64,000 bases of DNA, from positions 62,001 through 126,000 of the forward strand of contig BSBK01007848.1 of NCBI GenBank assembly GCA_027943335.1, in the 5' to 3' direction. The position numbers were made by a program, and so were the translations under genes. The stretch is from Chamaecyparis obtusa. Taxonomy: Eukaryota; Streptophyta; Pinopsida; Cupressales; Cupressaceae. A model generated the notes under the pieces. It saw nothing but the letters and a program-made list of their open reading frames with translations. It had not been told where the DNA came from and ran no database searches. This document shows positions 24,095 through 36,924 of this stretch, piece after piece (position 1 is the first letter of the stretch; each line of letters starts with the position of its first letter).

Positions 24095-24389
24095 ACATAC
24101 ATAATTGTACATGTGGTTTGAGGATTCTAGGGAACTTAATTTTAAGTATCGGCATAAGCTATGACACATAGTTTGAAATCTTTCTCTCACAAAATTCAGA
24201 GTAAATTCACCATATTTCTTCATCATTAAACCATAGGACTACTTATGTTTCTTGAATGATAAGACTCTAGAACTAGCACTGTAATTATGTTTATTTTTTT
24301 ATCTCTCCCTTTCCCTCCTTGTTCCTTTCCCTCTCTCATTATCTAACAAAATTTTAGAATGGATTCACCATGCTCATTTAAAAATGACT

Positions 24390-24900
24390 TCTCTTTGTAG
24401 ATCAAGCTCAAGAGGAATTTACTTCTAATAGTCATACCTCTGTCTAAGGATCAAATGAAGGACGATGAACCATTTAAATATTTAGAAGTAGAGAACCCTT
24501 TTTTGCAAAAAAAAATAGTTTGATCCTTTCATCTCTCCTTCCCCTGAAATACATGCTAGGAAGAAACATACAGTGCAAGACATTGTACAATCTATTTTTC
24601 TATCTCAACTTCACTCGCCAAACGAAGACAAAATTTTACTAGATATTCATTCTCTTATCCAAGAGGATAAATTAAAAGAATTAGCTAAGGCTTTAATAGT
24701 AAAAGTGTGTTATGAGATGGTTGATGAAATTGTAAAATAGTTTTTTGATGAAAATCATACTTTTCAATTCTCTGAGAAATTGTCAATCTCACAAACAAAG
24801 AAATCTAGAGGTCAAAGAACATCTTTTCTCCCCCAAGGAGATGAGAAAATAAATATTGTGAAACTAAAAGAATCAATAGTTGGGATGCAATAAACTATAG
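24390..24900 (+). pseudogene. LINE ORF1-region fragment, second copy
   Basis: It aligns with 21750-22280, sharing GTCATACCTC..TAAGGATCAAA, GAAGTAGAGAACCCTT, ACAATCTATT..CAACTTCACTC and CAATCTCACAAACAA. The copy ends before the endonuclease start seen in the other fragment. No continuous frame is present. Confidence 0.55.
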
Positions 24901-25598
24901 GTTGTAGTGTCATAGGGGAAAATCTATAAGTCTTAGACAACTGAGATTAGTAGCACCGTTTTAATTGAGAGCTATTAAACTAACTAATCTATTTACCTTA
25001 CAAACAATGGAAATGAATGCATGATTAATCAAAAATAAGAAAACAAGTAAATAAACAAGCATACAAACCAATCAAATGCCTCAAGCCTTCATTGCTTATC
25101 TTTGTTTGGTATGAAGTGTGCACTTAGCTATGAATCTGGCAGAACTTAGACTCCAAGCTCTAACAAATAAAAGATAATGATTGCAAAAGACGAGAGTCAG
25201 AAAGGTTCGATGTTCAAATTTGTGATAAAAATGTGAGAGATTAAGGTTATTTATATAGAAATTTGGATTAAAATGAGTGGTCAAGATTATTCAGAGAAAA
25301 TCATGATCGACGGATGAGAAGAGATGAGACTAGAGAAAGAATTAGAAGGTTTCTAGTTTAACTCGAAAAGCAGGGAGCTGAAAATGGAAATAGAAGTTGG
25401 GTAAATATCCTCATTTTCAAAGAGATAAAACTTCCAAAAATGAGGACTCGAAGAAAAAGGAAAGGTTTTGATTTTGACAGATACTTGATTTTCAAAAATT
25501 AATAATGCTCACAAATGAGATGTTTTTAGATTTTGAAAATCAAACTTGAATTTTTAATTTAATTTTTAGAATATGGTGAAATTAGTACCAAATTAAGA
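24901..25598. other. Intergenic sequence
   Basis: No supported feature. It is AT-rich, with a slightly purine-biased stretch at 25260-25520. Confidence 0.5.
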
Positions 25599-26090
25599 TG
25601 TTGCATATTGACGAATATTTGTTTCATGAAGTAATATAATGTGGAACGTGCATTTTCTTTATTACTACTTCTTAAACTGTCATTTAGGATTCAATGTCTA
25701 ACATTTCTTAGGAATCATTTACAGCCCCTTCCAGGAGACAAGAATGTTAAAGGAAAGTTGATCGACAAAATGACAACTAAACAGCTTCCATATTTCAAAT
25801 ATGAACCCCAACATCCCCCTTATTTTTAATGTGAGCTACATGACCTTGGTCCTGGTTTGGGCCGCGCTAAGTTCTCTACAAAATGTACTATTGATCAAAT
25901 TTTAAAAATCAGAAAACACAACAAATTTTTGCAAAATTTTCAACATCTGTTCTTCATGATCTGCATATTTTGCACTCGAAAACTATTAAAAATTTACAAA
26001 AGAATAATTGTATTTTTGCGAATCTAAAAAAAAAATTGACATTTTTTTTGTATTTGGTACATTTTGTAGGGAGCTTAGCACCTGCCCAGG
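25599..26090. repeat. Dispersed 0.5-kb repeat, copy 2
   Basis: It is the partner of 20163-20674 and includes the internal inverted repeats (GCGCTAAGTTCTCTACAAAATGTAC near 25870 and GTACATTTTGTAGGGAGCTTAGC near 26055). It abuts the first unit of the 3.3-kb tandem array. Confidence 0.85.
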
Positions 26091-28524
26091 GTAAAGGCTA
26101 GCTTTGAGAAACAAGATGTCTTATATATACCTTGATGATGCAATGTTCTTGGAATGTGATAAAAAATGTTGATGCAATAGCATGACTCCAAAGGAACTAA
26201 AATGAAATCATAAAGGACATGCTTGCATGAAGGTTTTTGAATCTTGTCATGATGAAGTACATATGGTGGGATGTAATACCTTGAATGCTTGTTTTTACTC
26301 CTTGAATGTTTGAAATAAAGAATGCTTGGGCTTGAATGAATGTCTATGGATGCCAAAATCAGGGAGGTAGCCTTGCTTATATACCTCTCCTACTCATTTC
26401 AGAGTGTAAAACTCGAAGGAGCCCAACATAGATTTGGGAATCCCTCAAAAACTAAATAACTATTGCTCGAATCAAATTTGGGGCCAAATCTCGGGTTCAA
26501 GCACAACTTTTAGGTTAGGAGTGACCCAAGTCATGCTAGACCGACTTAGTTGCCCTCGATTGCCCAATACGAGCTCAAATTTGGATCAAGGCTCTGATTT
26601 GGTATGGGGATTTGAAAATGCATGGGAAATCGAGGTGTGATAAGTGGAAAAGTGTACAAGAGGCCATGTATGCTAAAATGGGACCTATGTAAGCAAGAAA
26701 TTGTATAGGGATACAATTTGCAATGCTACATTTTGAACCTTGGTTTTTGGCAGTATATGCAAGAAGCCCTAGCATTTCACCAAACAATCGCCCCTAACAA
26801 TTATAGATTTTTTAGTTTAACTTTATAATTTCATTATTTTTTATGAACAATGAATTCATTTTCCATAAAATATTAAATACTTGCACATGTTTTAGATTTT
26901 AAAAGAATTTCATTATTTTTTAGTTTATCTTTATCTTTCACATCAATAATAAATGAAATAAAGAATCAATGTATATTTTTATACTACACCCTAACATACA
27001 AACAAACACATTCTACATTCAAATAACTAAAAAAACAACCAATAAAAAATAATATATAATTTAAACATTTATAATCTTAAAAATGACACTTTATAATATA
27101 ACAAAACTTAAATTCAAATTCATTAAAAAAAATTCATATTAAATTTAAATTATTTCCCTTTAACAACTTTTTTAAAAAATAATACTATTCGTTATATCAA
27201 TAACCGTAATAAAAACAAAAACCTAAAATGCAAAATACATATATTTTGAAGATTTAGAAAATTAACGTCCTAAATTGACATCAAAAAAGCTAGTTTGCCC
27301 CTCTTTACTTCGCAAATTTGTAAACTTTCCATTACCAATATACAAATAAGTTAGACGCAGTTAATGTTATGCATTGAACTTTGGAAGGATTGTTATACAA
27401 TATAATTTCATTGCTACTCCGCACGTTATAAAGGCGTGAAAGAGAAGCATGTAGTAGGACGAATGATTTGTATAATTCTAAGTTTGCCATATTTTATTTG
27501 CAACATGTTTTATTAGTTTACTAGTAATTATGAAGATTGTATTTTAATTGATGTGAATGGAATTTTTATAGGAAATTAATTTGACGATGGAATTAATGAA
27601 TAAAGATTTTTTTTATTGGGTATATATTTATTTAATATGGAGTTAAATTAATTTTATAGAATGATATTTCTAATATAGGTGTACATTTATTTAATATGTC
27701 GTAGTTGATTTAGTTTAACTAAAAGAAATTTGTAGTATAGGTGAATATTTAACTTGTCGTCAATTTAGTTGTTTTTATTTTCAAAATTATGTTATCTATT
27801 TAGTTGAATAAGACTATTAAAATAGGCTTATACCTATCAACATGTTACAGTCAACTAAGATTAGTCAAATGAAATTTCTACCATAAATTTTATATTAATT
27901 CATTTATAGAAAAAGATATTGATTTTTTTCTCAGTGATAAAAATGAGAAAGCTGCAATCAAAACACCTTATCCCCTTTTTCCAATAGATTGTAACTTAGC
28001 ATTCAAAGAACCTTTCTTTGAATTTTGTAGATATATGCATTTATGTCTTCATATGGCACACTATACTATTAAAATAATTTATATCTAAATTAAAATCCTA
28101 TTAATCAAATAAAAATATTAGGAAAATAAAATCACTCAAAAATAAAACCTCATCCAATTATACTTTCAAAACATTTGAATCTTTATAAATAACAATTTTT
28201 TAAAAATATATAAATTGAGATACAATAAGTAATTGAAAGCAGGTTATTTTCATTCTAGAAAAAAAATTAAAATCCTAGGAACATAGTTGTGTGTACACAT
28301 TTAATTCCAAGACAGAAGGTGTCATTTATATTTGAGGACAAAAGTTGAACATTATATCATTGGCTTCACACTCAAACATCACATGCTATATAGACTAATC
28401 AAGCTAGAAAACAGAAACCAAAACTAATCTCTAAATATATTTATCCAAATCAAAACTTGAAATTAAACTAGCAAAAGAAGATAGAAACTCAATGTTCATA
28501 TAATGCACTATAATCAAATAAGGT

Positions 28525-29203
28525 TGACGCAAGCAAGGTACAGGAGGGGCCAAAACTGGCACACCCTAACCTGATCCACCTTGCTCAACAACACGCAGAA
28601 GAAACAACAACACAGTGGGAGAGAGAAAATGTAGGATCATTCATATATTCACTTCAAATAGATTCATACATGTCGGGTTGTAAGGCCTTCCCAGTTTTGG
28701 TCAAATATTAAAATGAATTACAGAAGTCCTCAAACATGCAAGGATCTGCCCAAATATCTCCAAACTTCTATCTTCTATCTCCTATCGAAAACTTCCTCCT
28801 AAAACTCTAACCAAACAACTACATATATACAAGAGGCTACCGAACTGAGTCAACCACCAGATCCATAATTAACGGAAGGAACGACCAGATCTAGGTCCAC
28901 ACGCTTCCCAATGATGGATACCAACATTAAAACCATGACCCAAAATAAATGCACAAGCCGGCCTCAGCAGAAACTCAAAAGAAACCCGTTGGTAAGCAAA
29001 GCCAACCAAGCACCAAACGAGCATCACTGAGCACAAGGGAAATAACTGAGTGCTAGAGAGATAACCAACCAACACCTATGAACAAAGGAAATCGAGCAAC
29101 ACTGAACCAACTCGGTCAAAGAAGGAACCGAGCAACACCAACAAACTCAAATATGTTTTTGGGTGACACGGGATTTCCAAGGACCCAAGATGCTCCTGCA
29201 TCA
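28525..29203 (-). repeat. 3' LTR of the chromovirus
   Basis: 679 bp, TGACGCAAG...CTGCATCA, matching 33820-34498 with scattered substitutions. Confidence 0.93.
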
Positions 29204-29282
29204 GACACCTGGGGTTATTTGAGAATGATTCTCCGAATGATTAAACAGGTATGATCCAAGATGCATCCAACTCAGATTGTTA

Positions 29283-29399
29283 AATCCATGAACTGTCTTC
29301 AATCGATCTATTCTTCCACTTTACCAAATATTCAATATACTATTTTCCTCTTATATTTTTGCTAACTCTTTGCTCCAAAATATGCTCAACTTCTTCATT
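29283..29399 (-). pseudogene. Chromodomain of the chromovirus integrase
   Basis: After the TAG at 29400-29402 the same frame continues NEEVEHILEQRVSKNIRGK, a TAG, then YIEYLVKWKNRSIEDSSWI. This is a chromodomain (VEKIL.HR...YLVKWKG....TWE pattern), which in chromoviruses directs integration by binding modified histone tails. Both internal stops are explained by CAG to TAG changes. Confidence 0.8.
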
Positions 29400-30790
29400 C
29401 TACTTCTTTGGATAATCCATCGGTACTGTTATGTCTTTATCAGGTTTATGATACTCATACAAATCAACAATGTTGAAAATAGGTGATATATCCATGTCAT
29501 CAGGTAACTCAATCTCATATGCATTTCCACTGTCAAATTTCCTCAAAATCTTGCAAGGTCCAAACTTCTTCATTTTCAACTTCCCATATGTTCCAACGGG
29601 AAATCTGCCTTTCTTCAAATGAACCATTACTTCATCACCAACATCAAAAGTCTCATGTCTCCTTGATCTATCAGCTATGTCTTTGTATTTTTTATTACTC
29701 TTTTCCACCTTGTATTTCACATCTTCATGTAATGTCTTCATGTACTCAACAAATTTTACCCCTTCAGCACTTCTCTTTCTTTCATCAGCAATGTCTCTCA
29801 AATCTGATATACCTCTCGGTTGTATGCCATTTACAATCTCAAAAGGTGTTTTCCTAGTACTCCTATTCAGTGAACTATTGTATGCAAACTCTGCTTATGC
29901 CAACACAGAATCCCAATTACTTGGTGTGTCTCTAACTAAACATCTCAAAAGATTTCCCAAGCTTCTGTTAACAACTTTGGTCTATCCATCAGTTTGTGGG
30001 TGAAATGTAGAACTATATTTCAAATCAGTGCCAAACTTCTTCCAAAGGATCTTCCAAAAGTATCCAACAAATTTACTGTCTTGGTCAGAAATAATACTCC
30101 TCGGTAATCCATGCAATCTGACAATTTCCTTAAAGAAAAGGTTTGGTACATGTACTGCATCTGATGTCTTTCTACAAGGTATAAAATGTGTCATTTTAGA
30201 AAATCTATCCACAATCACAAATATAGAATCATTACCTCTTACTATCTTTGGTAAGCCAAGAACAAAATCCATACTGATGTCATTCCAAGGTTTCTCAGGT
30301 ACAAAAATTGATGTATACAATCCAATATTCTAACTCGCTGCTTTTGCAACTTGACAAACTCCACAACTTTTCACAAATTTTTGAACATCTTCATACAACT
30401 GTGGCCAAAATTATTTCTCCTTAAGCAAATTCAATGTTTTATCAACACCAAAATGTCCAGCCAAACCACTACTATGTTTCTCCTTTATCAAATTAGTTCT
30501 CATTGGTCCTTTTGGTATACACAACTGAATACCTTTAAACAACATACCTTCTTGAATAAAATATTCATCCCATTTAGTAGTCGATTGATCTTGAATAGGT
30601 TCTCTGCACTTTCTCCACGACTCAGAAAAGTTAGGATCAATTTCATAAGAATCTCTCAATTCATCAAAGCCTGGAACTTTAATTTTCATCTCGGTCATCA
30701 AAGATCTTCTTCTACTCAATGCATCAGTAACTCGGTTAGTGACTCCACTATTATGCTTTATCACAAATGTATAACTCTGCAAATACTCAA
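29400..30790 (-). pseudogene. Integrase of the chromovirus
   Basis: The zinc-binding region (VKSCGVCQVAKAA near 30350) is followed by the core with MDFVLGLPK (first Asp) and IISDQDSKF (second Asp). The third catalytic residue is lost: the usual HPQTDGQTE reads HPQTDG, TAG, TK near 30000. The C-terminal DNA-binding domain (GDEVMVHLKKGRFP...GPCKILRKF...ISPIFNIVDLYEY) is well preserved. The enzyme would insert element cDNA into chromosomes. The frame has several TAG/TAA interruptions. Confidence 0.88.
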
Positions 30791-31271
30791 CTCATTTCAT
30801 ATGTCTCTGATTCAACTTATTCTGACAACCCAAATATTGTAAAGCCTTATGATCGGTATACAACACAAATTCACTCAGTATCAAATAATGTATCCATTTC
30901 TTTAGTGCTTGAACAATACCATAAAATACTTTATCATACATAGAATATTTCCTCTTTGCATCATTCAACTTTTCACTAAAGAAAGCAATAGGTTTACCTT
31001 CTTGACTCAACACAGCTCTGATTGCACTACCACTTGCATCACATTCCACTTGAAATACCTTATTGAAATCAGGCAATGCCAAAACAAGCAATTCAACAAA
31101 TTTCTGCTTCAGAGTCTCAAAACCTTTATCAGCTCCGTGTGTCCACTTGAATTCTCTTTTGTCTCTTCTTATAGTCTCAATCATAGCATTACAAATTGAA
31201 TTGAAATTCCTAATGAACTTTTGGTAAAAACTTGCCAAACCATGAAATGATCTTACCTCACTAGTATTCAT
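30690..31271 (-). pseudogene. RNase H domain of the chromovirus
   Basis: Recognisable by [20 protein letters not shown] (connection), FQVECDASGSAIRAVLSQEG (first catalytic Asp region), YTDHKALQYL and TDALSRR. It degrades the RNA strand of the RNA-DNA hybrid during reverse transcription. One stop near 30790 (position of HMK*VEYL) separates the last part. Confidence 0.86.
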
Positions 31272-31890
31272 AGCAATTCAAAATAGCTTCAACCTTTTCA
31301 GGATCCAATTTCAAACCATCAACTGAAATCACAAACCCCAAATACACAATATCCTCTTTCATGAATGAACACTTTTTTAGATTTATCAGCAACTTTTCTT
31401 CTTTCGATCTCTGCAAAACTTGTCTAACATGCAACAAATGTTCTTCTCTGGTCTTACTGAATATTAGAATATCATCAAGATATACAATCACAAACTTACC
31501 CAAGAATTTCTTCAAAACTTCATTCATCAGCCTCATAAAAGTACTTGGTGCATTAGTTAAACCAAAAGGCATAACCAACCACTCATACAAACCTTCTTTT
31601 ATCTTGAAAGAAGTCTTCCATTCATCACCTTCTCTAATTTTGATCTGATGATATCCACTTTTCAAATCAATTTTGGTAAAATACTTTTCTCCAATCAAAC
31701 TATCCATTATGTCATCCATTCTCGGTATAGGAAACCTATATTTCACTGTTATCTTATTGATTGCTCTGGAATTGGTACACATTCTCCATTCTCCATTCTT
31801 CTTAGGTGCCAATACCATAGGTACTACACAAGGACTCAAACTTTCTCTGATCAAACCTTTCTCCAACAATTCTTGAATATGTCGATTCAA
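31261..31890 (-). pseudogene. Reverse transcriptase of the chromovirus
   Basis: A continuous 209-codon frame with [33 protein letters not shown] (first catalytic Asp), [17 protein letters not shown] and [11 protein letters not shown] (YLDD catalytic pair). It is the best preserved part of the element. The upstream linker to protease (31900-32250) is broken by several stops. Confidence 0.93.
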
Positions 31891-32255
31891 TTCCTAATTC
31901 TCGGTAGGTGTCAACTGATGAGGTGCCTTATTCGGTAAAATAGCTCCTGGGATTAGATCCATGCAACGATCAATGCTTCTCTTCGGTGGTAAACCATCAG
32001 GTACATTATCAAAAATGATTTCAGCATACTCGGTGAGTAACTTATCAATCTACTTAGGGATACTATCCTCTGTCTTCTTACTCGGTTTGTTAGGAATCAC
32101 AGCAAAACATACATCATTCTTCTTCAAATATTTAACAAACTATCTTCCTTCCATCAAGCAAACTTTCACAGATGTGCAAACATTACTAACAGGTTCTTCC
32201 ATCAAAGGTAACAAGATTTGTCTTCTTCCATCAGCCCAAATAACTTATATTTATG

Positions 32256-32560
32256 TTATCTCCCATCATATATAGCATGTCTATCATATTGCCAAGGTCT
32301 ACCCAACAAAATATGACAACAATCCATAGGCATGATGTCACACAACACCTTATCATAGTATTTTCCAATTTTCAAATTCACATAACATTGTTCACTTACC
32401 AAGAGTGTATGCTCATCTTTGATCCATGAAATCTGATAGGGCTTCAGATGTTCCAACCTTTTCAACTGCAAATTTGTGACCATTTCCTCAAATGCCAGAG
32501 TCTCCTAGCTACCACTGTTAATGATTACCTTCCAAACTTTGTTAGAAACTCTACATCTGG
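32256..32560 (-). pseudogene. Aspartic protease region of the chromovirus
   Basis: The active-site motif expected as D-S-G-S reads VIINSGS followed by TAG, so the catalytic Asp is Asn. The C-terminal part (CDIMPMDCCHILLGRPWQYDR) is the typical end of plant gypsy proteases. It would cleave the polyprotein if intact. Confidence 0.8.
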
Positions 32561-32689
32561 TCTTGAACAAAATTTTCCTTACCGGATCTTCCTTCTTACC
32601 TTCATTCCAAAGTGCTCTTCGTACCATCAAGTTATTTTCCTTCTCAAGTTCATTCAGTGACTCTTCTTGCACCAAAGCATTTCTACTAC

Positions 32690-33682
32690 TACCAACCTTC
32701 TTAGTTGCATGTGTACACTCAAATGATCTATGTCCTTCTTCTCCACAATTGTAACAAGTTCCTCGGAAACTTCCTCTATTATAACCACCTCGGTAGTTAC
32801 TGTCTCTACCTCTAGATGAACTTTCACCTTTCCACTCTTTCTTGCCTTTATCTAGATTTGTCTTTTTTGGTTCGGATCTACTATTTTCACCATGAGATCT
32901 ACCTCTTTCCTATGGAATCTACCACCTCTACCTCTTTGTCTTTGCTCATGTCTCTTGTTCAATTTCTCCTCAGCTTTCAATGCAAATTGATAAGCCTCTT
33001 CAATGTTCTCCAATTTGACCAAACTGATTTCATCTTGGATGGAAACTCTCAAACCATTTAGGTATCTAGCAATTCTTTCCACATCATCTTCATCATGTCT
33101 AGATTTGATATCTAATCTATAGAATTCCTCAGTATATTCTTTTACCGAGCTATCTTTCTACCTCAAACTTTGCATTCGCCTAACTATGTTAATTTGATAA
33201 TCACAAGGTAAGAACTTTCCTTTCAATTTATTCACCATTTTACTCCATACCTTGATTTTGTCTTTGCCTTTCCTCTTTCTGTCCAGCTACAGATGTTCCC
33301 ACCATAAGGATGCATGACTTTTCAACTTTGTGCTTGCAATTTTCACCTTCTTTTCCCCAGGTACATTTTCATACTCAAAATACTTTTCCATCTCAGTGAT
33401 CCAATCCACCAATTCATCAGAATCCAATTTTCTACCATACTCAGGAGGATTAAAATGTGGTGTAGACTTCAGACTTTCCAAAGCCTTCAATAATCTTTCC
33501 TCACCCTAATCCATCACAGGTGCAGGTTCCACATTCACTTGTTCTTCCTCAATTTCATCATCACTAACATCTTCAAGATGTCTTCCTCCTCTCTGGACTA
33601 TTTCAACAACTTCTAATCTAGCAGCAAGTTGTCTCAACATGTCTACCAATCCTGGATCCGCATCTCACCTTCCACGAACCAT
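32690..33682 (-). pseudogene. Gag of the chromovirus
   Basis: From an ATG at 33682 (MVRGR, then TGA) the frame shows the capsid signature WITEMEKYFEYENV, KVKIASTKLKSHASLWWEHL and VKEYTEEFYRLD, then an RG-rich basic region and the zinc knuckle CYNCGEEGHRSFEC near 32740. Several stops and at least one frame change are present. Confidence 0.85.
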
Positions 33683-33805
33683 CTTGAAAACCCTCTGCAA
33701 CTACAAGTTTGATCACAATTAGCTACCCCACAACAAATCAACTAGGGATTCACAAGAAGGAACCTTCAAATCTAGATTCACAAACTTAGATCCAGATCTA
33801 ACCTC

Positions 33806-33817
33806 GCTCTGATACCA
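33806..33817 (-). other. Primer-binding site (initiator Met tRNA type)
   Basis: Read on the minus strand it is TGGTATCAGAGC, the standard sequence complementary to the 3' end of initiator methionine tRNA, two bases inside the right LTR. It confirms minus orientation. Confidence 0.93.
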
Positions 33818-33819
33818 CC

Positions 33820-34498
33820 TAACGCAAGTAGGGTACATGAGGGGCCAGAACTAGCACACCCTAACCTGATCCACCTTGCTCAACAATATGCGGAAGCAAC
33901 AAAAATACAGTGGGAGAGAGAAAATGCAGGATCATTCATATATTCACTTCAAATAGATTCATTCATGCCGGTCTATAAGGCCTTCCCAGTTTCGGCCAGA
34001 TATTACAATGAATTGTAGAAGTCCTCAAACATATGAGGATCTGCCCAAACATCTCCAAACTTCTATTTTCTATCTTCTATCCAAAACTTCCTCGTAAAAC
34101 TCTAACCAAACAACTACATATATACAAGAGGCTACTAAATTGAGTCAGCCTTTAGATCCATAATTAACGAAAGGAATGACCAGATCTAGGTCCACACGCT
34201 TCCCAATGATGGATACCAACATTAAATCCATGACCCAAATTAAATGCACAAGTTGGCCTCAATATAAACTTCAAAGAAACATGTTGGTAAGCAAGAACAA
34301 TCGAGCACCGGACAAGCATCATCGAGTGCCAAGGAAATAACCGAGCGTCAGAGAGATAACCGACCAACACCGACGAACAAAGGAATCTGAGAAACACCGA
34401 ACCAACTCAGTCAAAGAAGGAACCGAGCAACACAAATAAACTCAAATATATTTTTGGGTGACACAGGATTGCCAAGGACTCGAGATGCTCCTGCATCA
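33820..34498 (-). repeat. 5' LTR of the chromovirus
   Basis: 679 bp, the partner of 28525-29203. It begins TAACGCAAG instead of TGACGCAAG, so one terminal dinucleotide has mutated. Confidence 0.93.
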
Positions 34499-36250
34499 AA
34501 GGTATACATAAATGATATGAATGTAAATACATAAAAATAAAATCTAGATACTTGAAATGTAATCAACAATGCATGAAATGAAATATTTTTTATTTATTTA
34601 TTTATTATTTTGACACATCCAATGCAAGATTGAACTAGTTATCTAAATAGATGAAATATAGAAAAGATATTATGTAAATACAAGATAATAGAATGTATAC
34701 AAATCTGATCTAGATATCCAAATGAAAATTAAGATATATGGAGTTGATTTCACCAAAATGTAATGAAGAAAATAGAGCTCACTAGGATGCATGAACAAAC
34801 TAGGAGGCTTAGGCCTATCTTGTCTTACATTGGAAGGAAGATGATCCTCTAGGCTCAAGGAGGCTCAAGTGTTAAGAATATGTAGTAATCCTTCTCTATT
34901 ATGGAAGATGACTATGTAATTGTAAATTAGAAATATAAGATCTAGGGCTAGATTGAGAGAAAATATGATTTTATGCATGCATAGGATGATTGCAAAGCAA
35001 CAAACTAATTGTAGAACTCAAACTAGGAAGCATAAATAGTAACTAACATATAAACCAAAGTTTAGCCTAAAACATGAGGTCAAGGGTGACTCACAAGCTA
35101 TAAGTGATTTGGAGGGTCATGGGTGAGTCAATGGACTAGGGCAAGTTAACCCACCTTTGACCTAGCACTTTTTTGATGAAATAACCTGTAAATTGTAGCT
35201 CTTGATCTAGTCCTTTCATAGCTCCTTCCATACGTGTCACATGCTTTTTGCAATTTACACAAAAAAGGGAAAAAGGTTGTAGAAAGGGGTTTTTGTAGGT
35301 CAAACCCTAGTTTTTGAATCAACCATGAAATTGAAATGAAATGTACTTGAAAGGAAAGTATGTCGATATGTAGCAAAGGCTAGATTTGAGAAACAAGATG
35401 TCTTATTCCTTGATGATGCAATGTTCTTGGAATGTGATAAAAAAAATGTTGACGCAATAGCATGACTCCAAAAAAAACTAAAAGGAAATCATAAGGGCAT
35501 GCTTGCATGAAGGTTTTTGAAGCTTGCCATGATGAAATATATGGTGGGTTGTAATGCCTTGAATGCTTCTTTAACTCTTTGAATGTTTGAAATCATGAAT
35601 GTTTAGGTTTGAATGAATGTCTATGGATGCCAAAATCAGGGAGGTAGCCTTTCTTATATACATCTCCTAGTCATTTCAAAGTGAAAAACTTGAAGGAGCC
35701 CAACATAGATTTGGGAATCCCTCTAAAACTAAATAATTATTGCTTGATTCAAATTTGGGGCCAAATCTCGGGTTCAAGCACAACTTTTAGGTTAGGGGTG
35801 ACCCAAGTCATGCTAGACCGATTGAGTTACCCTTGATTGTCCAATACAAGCTCAAATTTGGATTGAGGCTCTGATTTGGTATGGGGGTTTGAAAATACGT
35901 GTGAAATTGAGGTGTGATAAGTAGAAACGTGTACAAGAGGTCACATATGCTAAAATGAGATGTATGAAAACAAGAAATTGTATAGGGATACAATTTGCAA
36001 TGCTACATTTTGAACCTTGGTTTTTGGCACTATATGCAAGAAGCCCTATCATTTCGCCAAACAGTCGCCCCTAATAATTACATATTTTTTAGTTTAACTT
36101 AATAATTTCATTATTTTTGGTGAACAATGAATTCATTTTCCATAAAATATTAAATACTTGCACATTTTTAAGATTTTAAAAGAATATTATTATTTCTTAG
36201 TTTATCTTTATCATTTTCACATCAATAATAAATGAAATAAAGAATTAATG

Positions 36251-36832
36251 TGATGTAGCCCAAACCCTTCAAAACAATAACTCAGAAAAATACACAACAC
36301 AGAAGTTTCAGAATGCCAGATTCTTCATTAAATTTCTCCAACTCTACTTTGCCTCTACAATGCAAGAAAAACAACTACTTATTACAATTTCAAAAATTAC
36401 CATATTTGGCAGATTTTTGGGAAAATCATATTTTTCCATTTTTGGTAATTTTCAAAACCCATCCTACGAATCCTGATTTTTCCCAAGAAAAGCCCCCAAC
36501 TAAGGCAAGATGAATTGCCAACTAATCTACGAGATCAAGAATATATGATTTCAGATTTATTACAAAAACAACTTTCTAAAAAATTGGAAAAAAAACACAA
36601 AAATCCAATTTCTGGGGCTAAGATGATATTTCAGGCTCCCGAAAAAATGTCAAAACAGCCACCAATCTAGATAATCTCCATTGGCAATCGAAATAACTCC
36701 TCCTCATGCAACTGCTTGTAAAATTTCAACCAAAGCCCACATCTGAGTCAAAAGTTATGACCCTCGGAAGTAAATCTCGACCAAAACCCACATCTAAGTT
36801 AACAACCTTGATCCTTGGATGCTCCTGTATCA
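36251..36832 (-). repeat. Complete LTR (582 bp) at the left end of the inverted-LTR element
   Basis: It runs from TGATGTAGCC to CTCCTGTATCA. The flanking CATTCTTTTCACGCAGGGGA (minus strand, 36833 upward) is a plausible polypurine region, so this is the 3' LTR of a minus-strand element. Confidence 0.88.
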
Positions 36833-36924
36833 TTCTCCCCTGCGTGAAAAGAATGCAGATTCTACAAGTTTCGGTTCTCAAATTGCTTCCATTTAGGCTC
36901 ATCTAGCTTCTGCAAATCCCATTA

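Larger units (their letters stand above)
23640..24360. repeat. Tandem segments of about 220-240 bp, each with a (CT)n(CA)n core
   Basis: A segment containing CGGCATAAGCTATGACACA, AAATCTTTCTCTCACAAAATTCAGAG and ATCATTAAACCATAGAA is seen at 23890-24020 and 24100-24240. A more diverged copy lies at 23650-23745 and a trace near 24345-24385. The compound microsatellites (23784-23872 and 24026-24091) sit at the same place in each unit, so they were duplicated with it. Confidence 0.8.
28525..34498 (-). mobile_element. Degenerate chromovirus (Ty3/gypsy), full length with TSD
   Basis: It is flanked by the 5-bp duplication AAGGT (28520-28524 and 34499-34503), and the uninterrupted site exists in unit B near 42590. 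The two LTRs are both 679 bp. A tRNA-iMet-type primer site adjoins the right LTR. Minus-strand order is gag, protease, RT, RNase H, integrase, chromodomain, the Ty3/gypsy order. Stops and altered catalytic residues (protease Asp to Asn, integrase Glu to Lys) show it is dead. Confidence 0.95.
26092..35374. repeat. 3.3-kb tandem array, unit A (split by a gypsy insertion)
   Basis: The unit occupies 26092-28524 and 34504-35374, 3304 bp when the inserted retrotransposon and duplicated bases are removed. It starts AAAGGCTAG(C/A)TTTGAGAAAC. Conserved landmarks are CTTATATACCTCTCCTA near 26375, CCAAATCTCGGGTTCAAGC, GCACTATATGCAAGAA-type sequence near 26750, CTACTCCGCACGTTATAAA near 27415, and AACTAGGAGGCTTAGGCCTAT near 34800. 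No protein-like frame is shared among units beyond chance. The function is unknown. Confidence 0.88.

Noticed and set aside
34670..34858. A 62-codon minus frame found again at 42761-42949 and 49774-49962
   Set aside because: It recurs because the 3.3-kb unit is duplicated. It has no recognisable domain, and the copies differ as freely in the frame as outside it.
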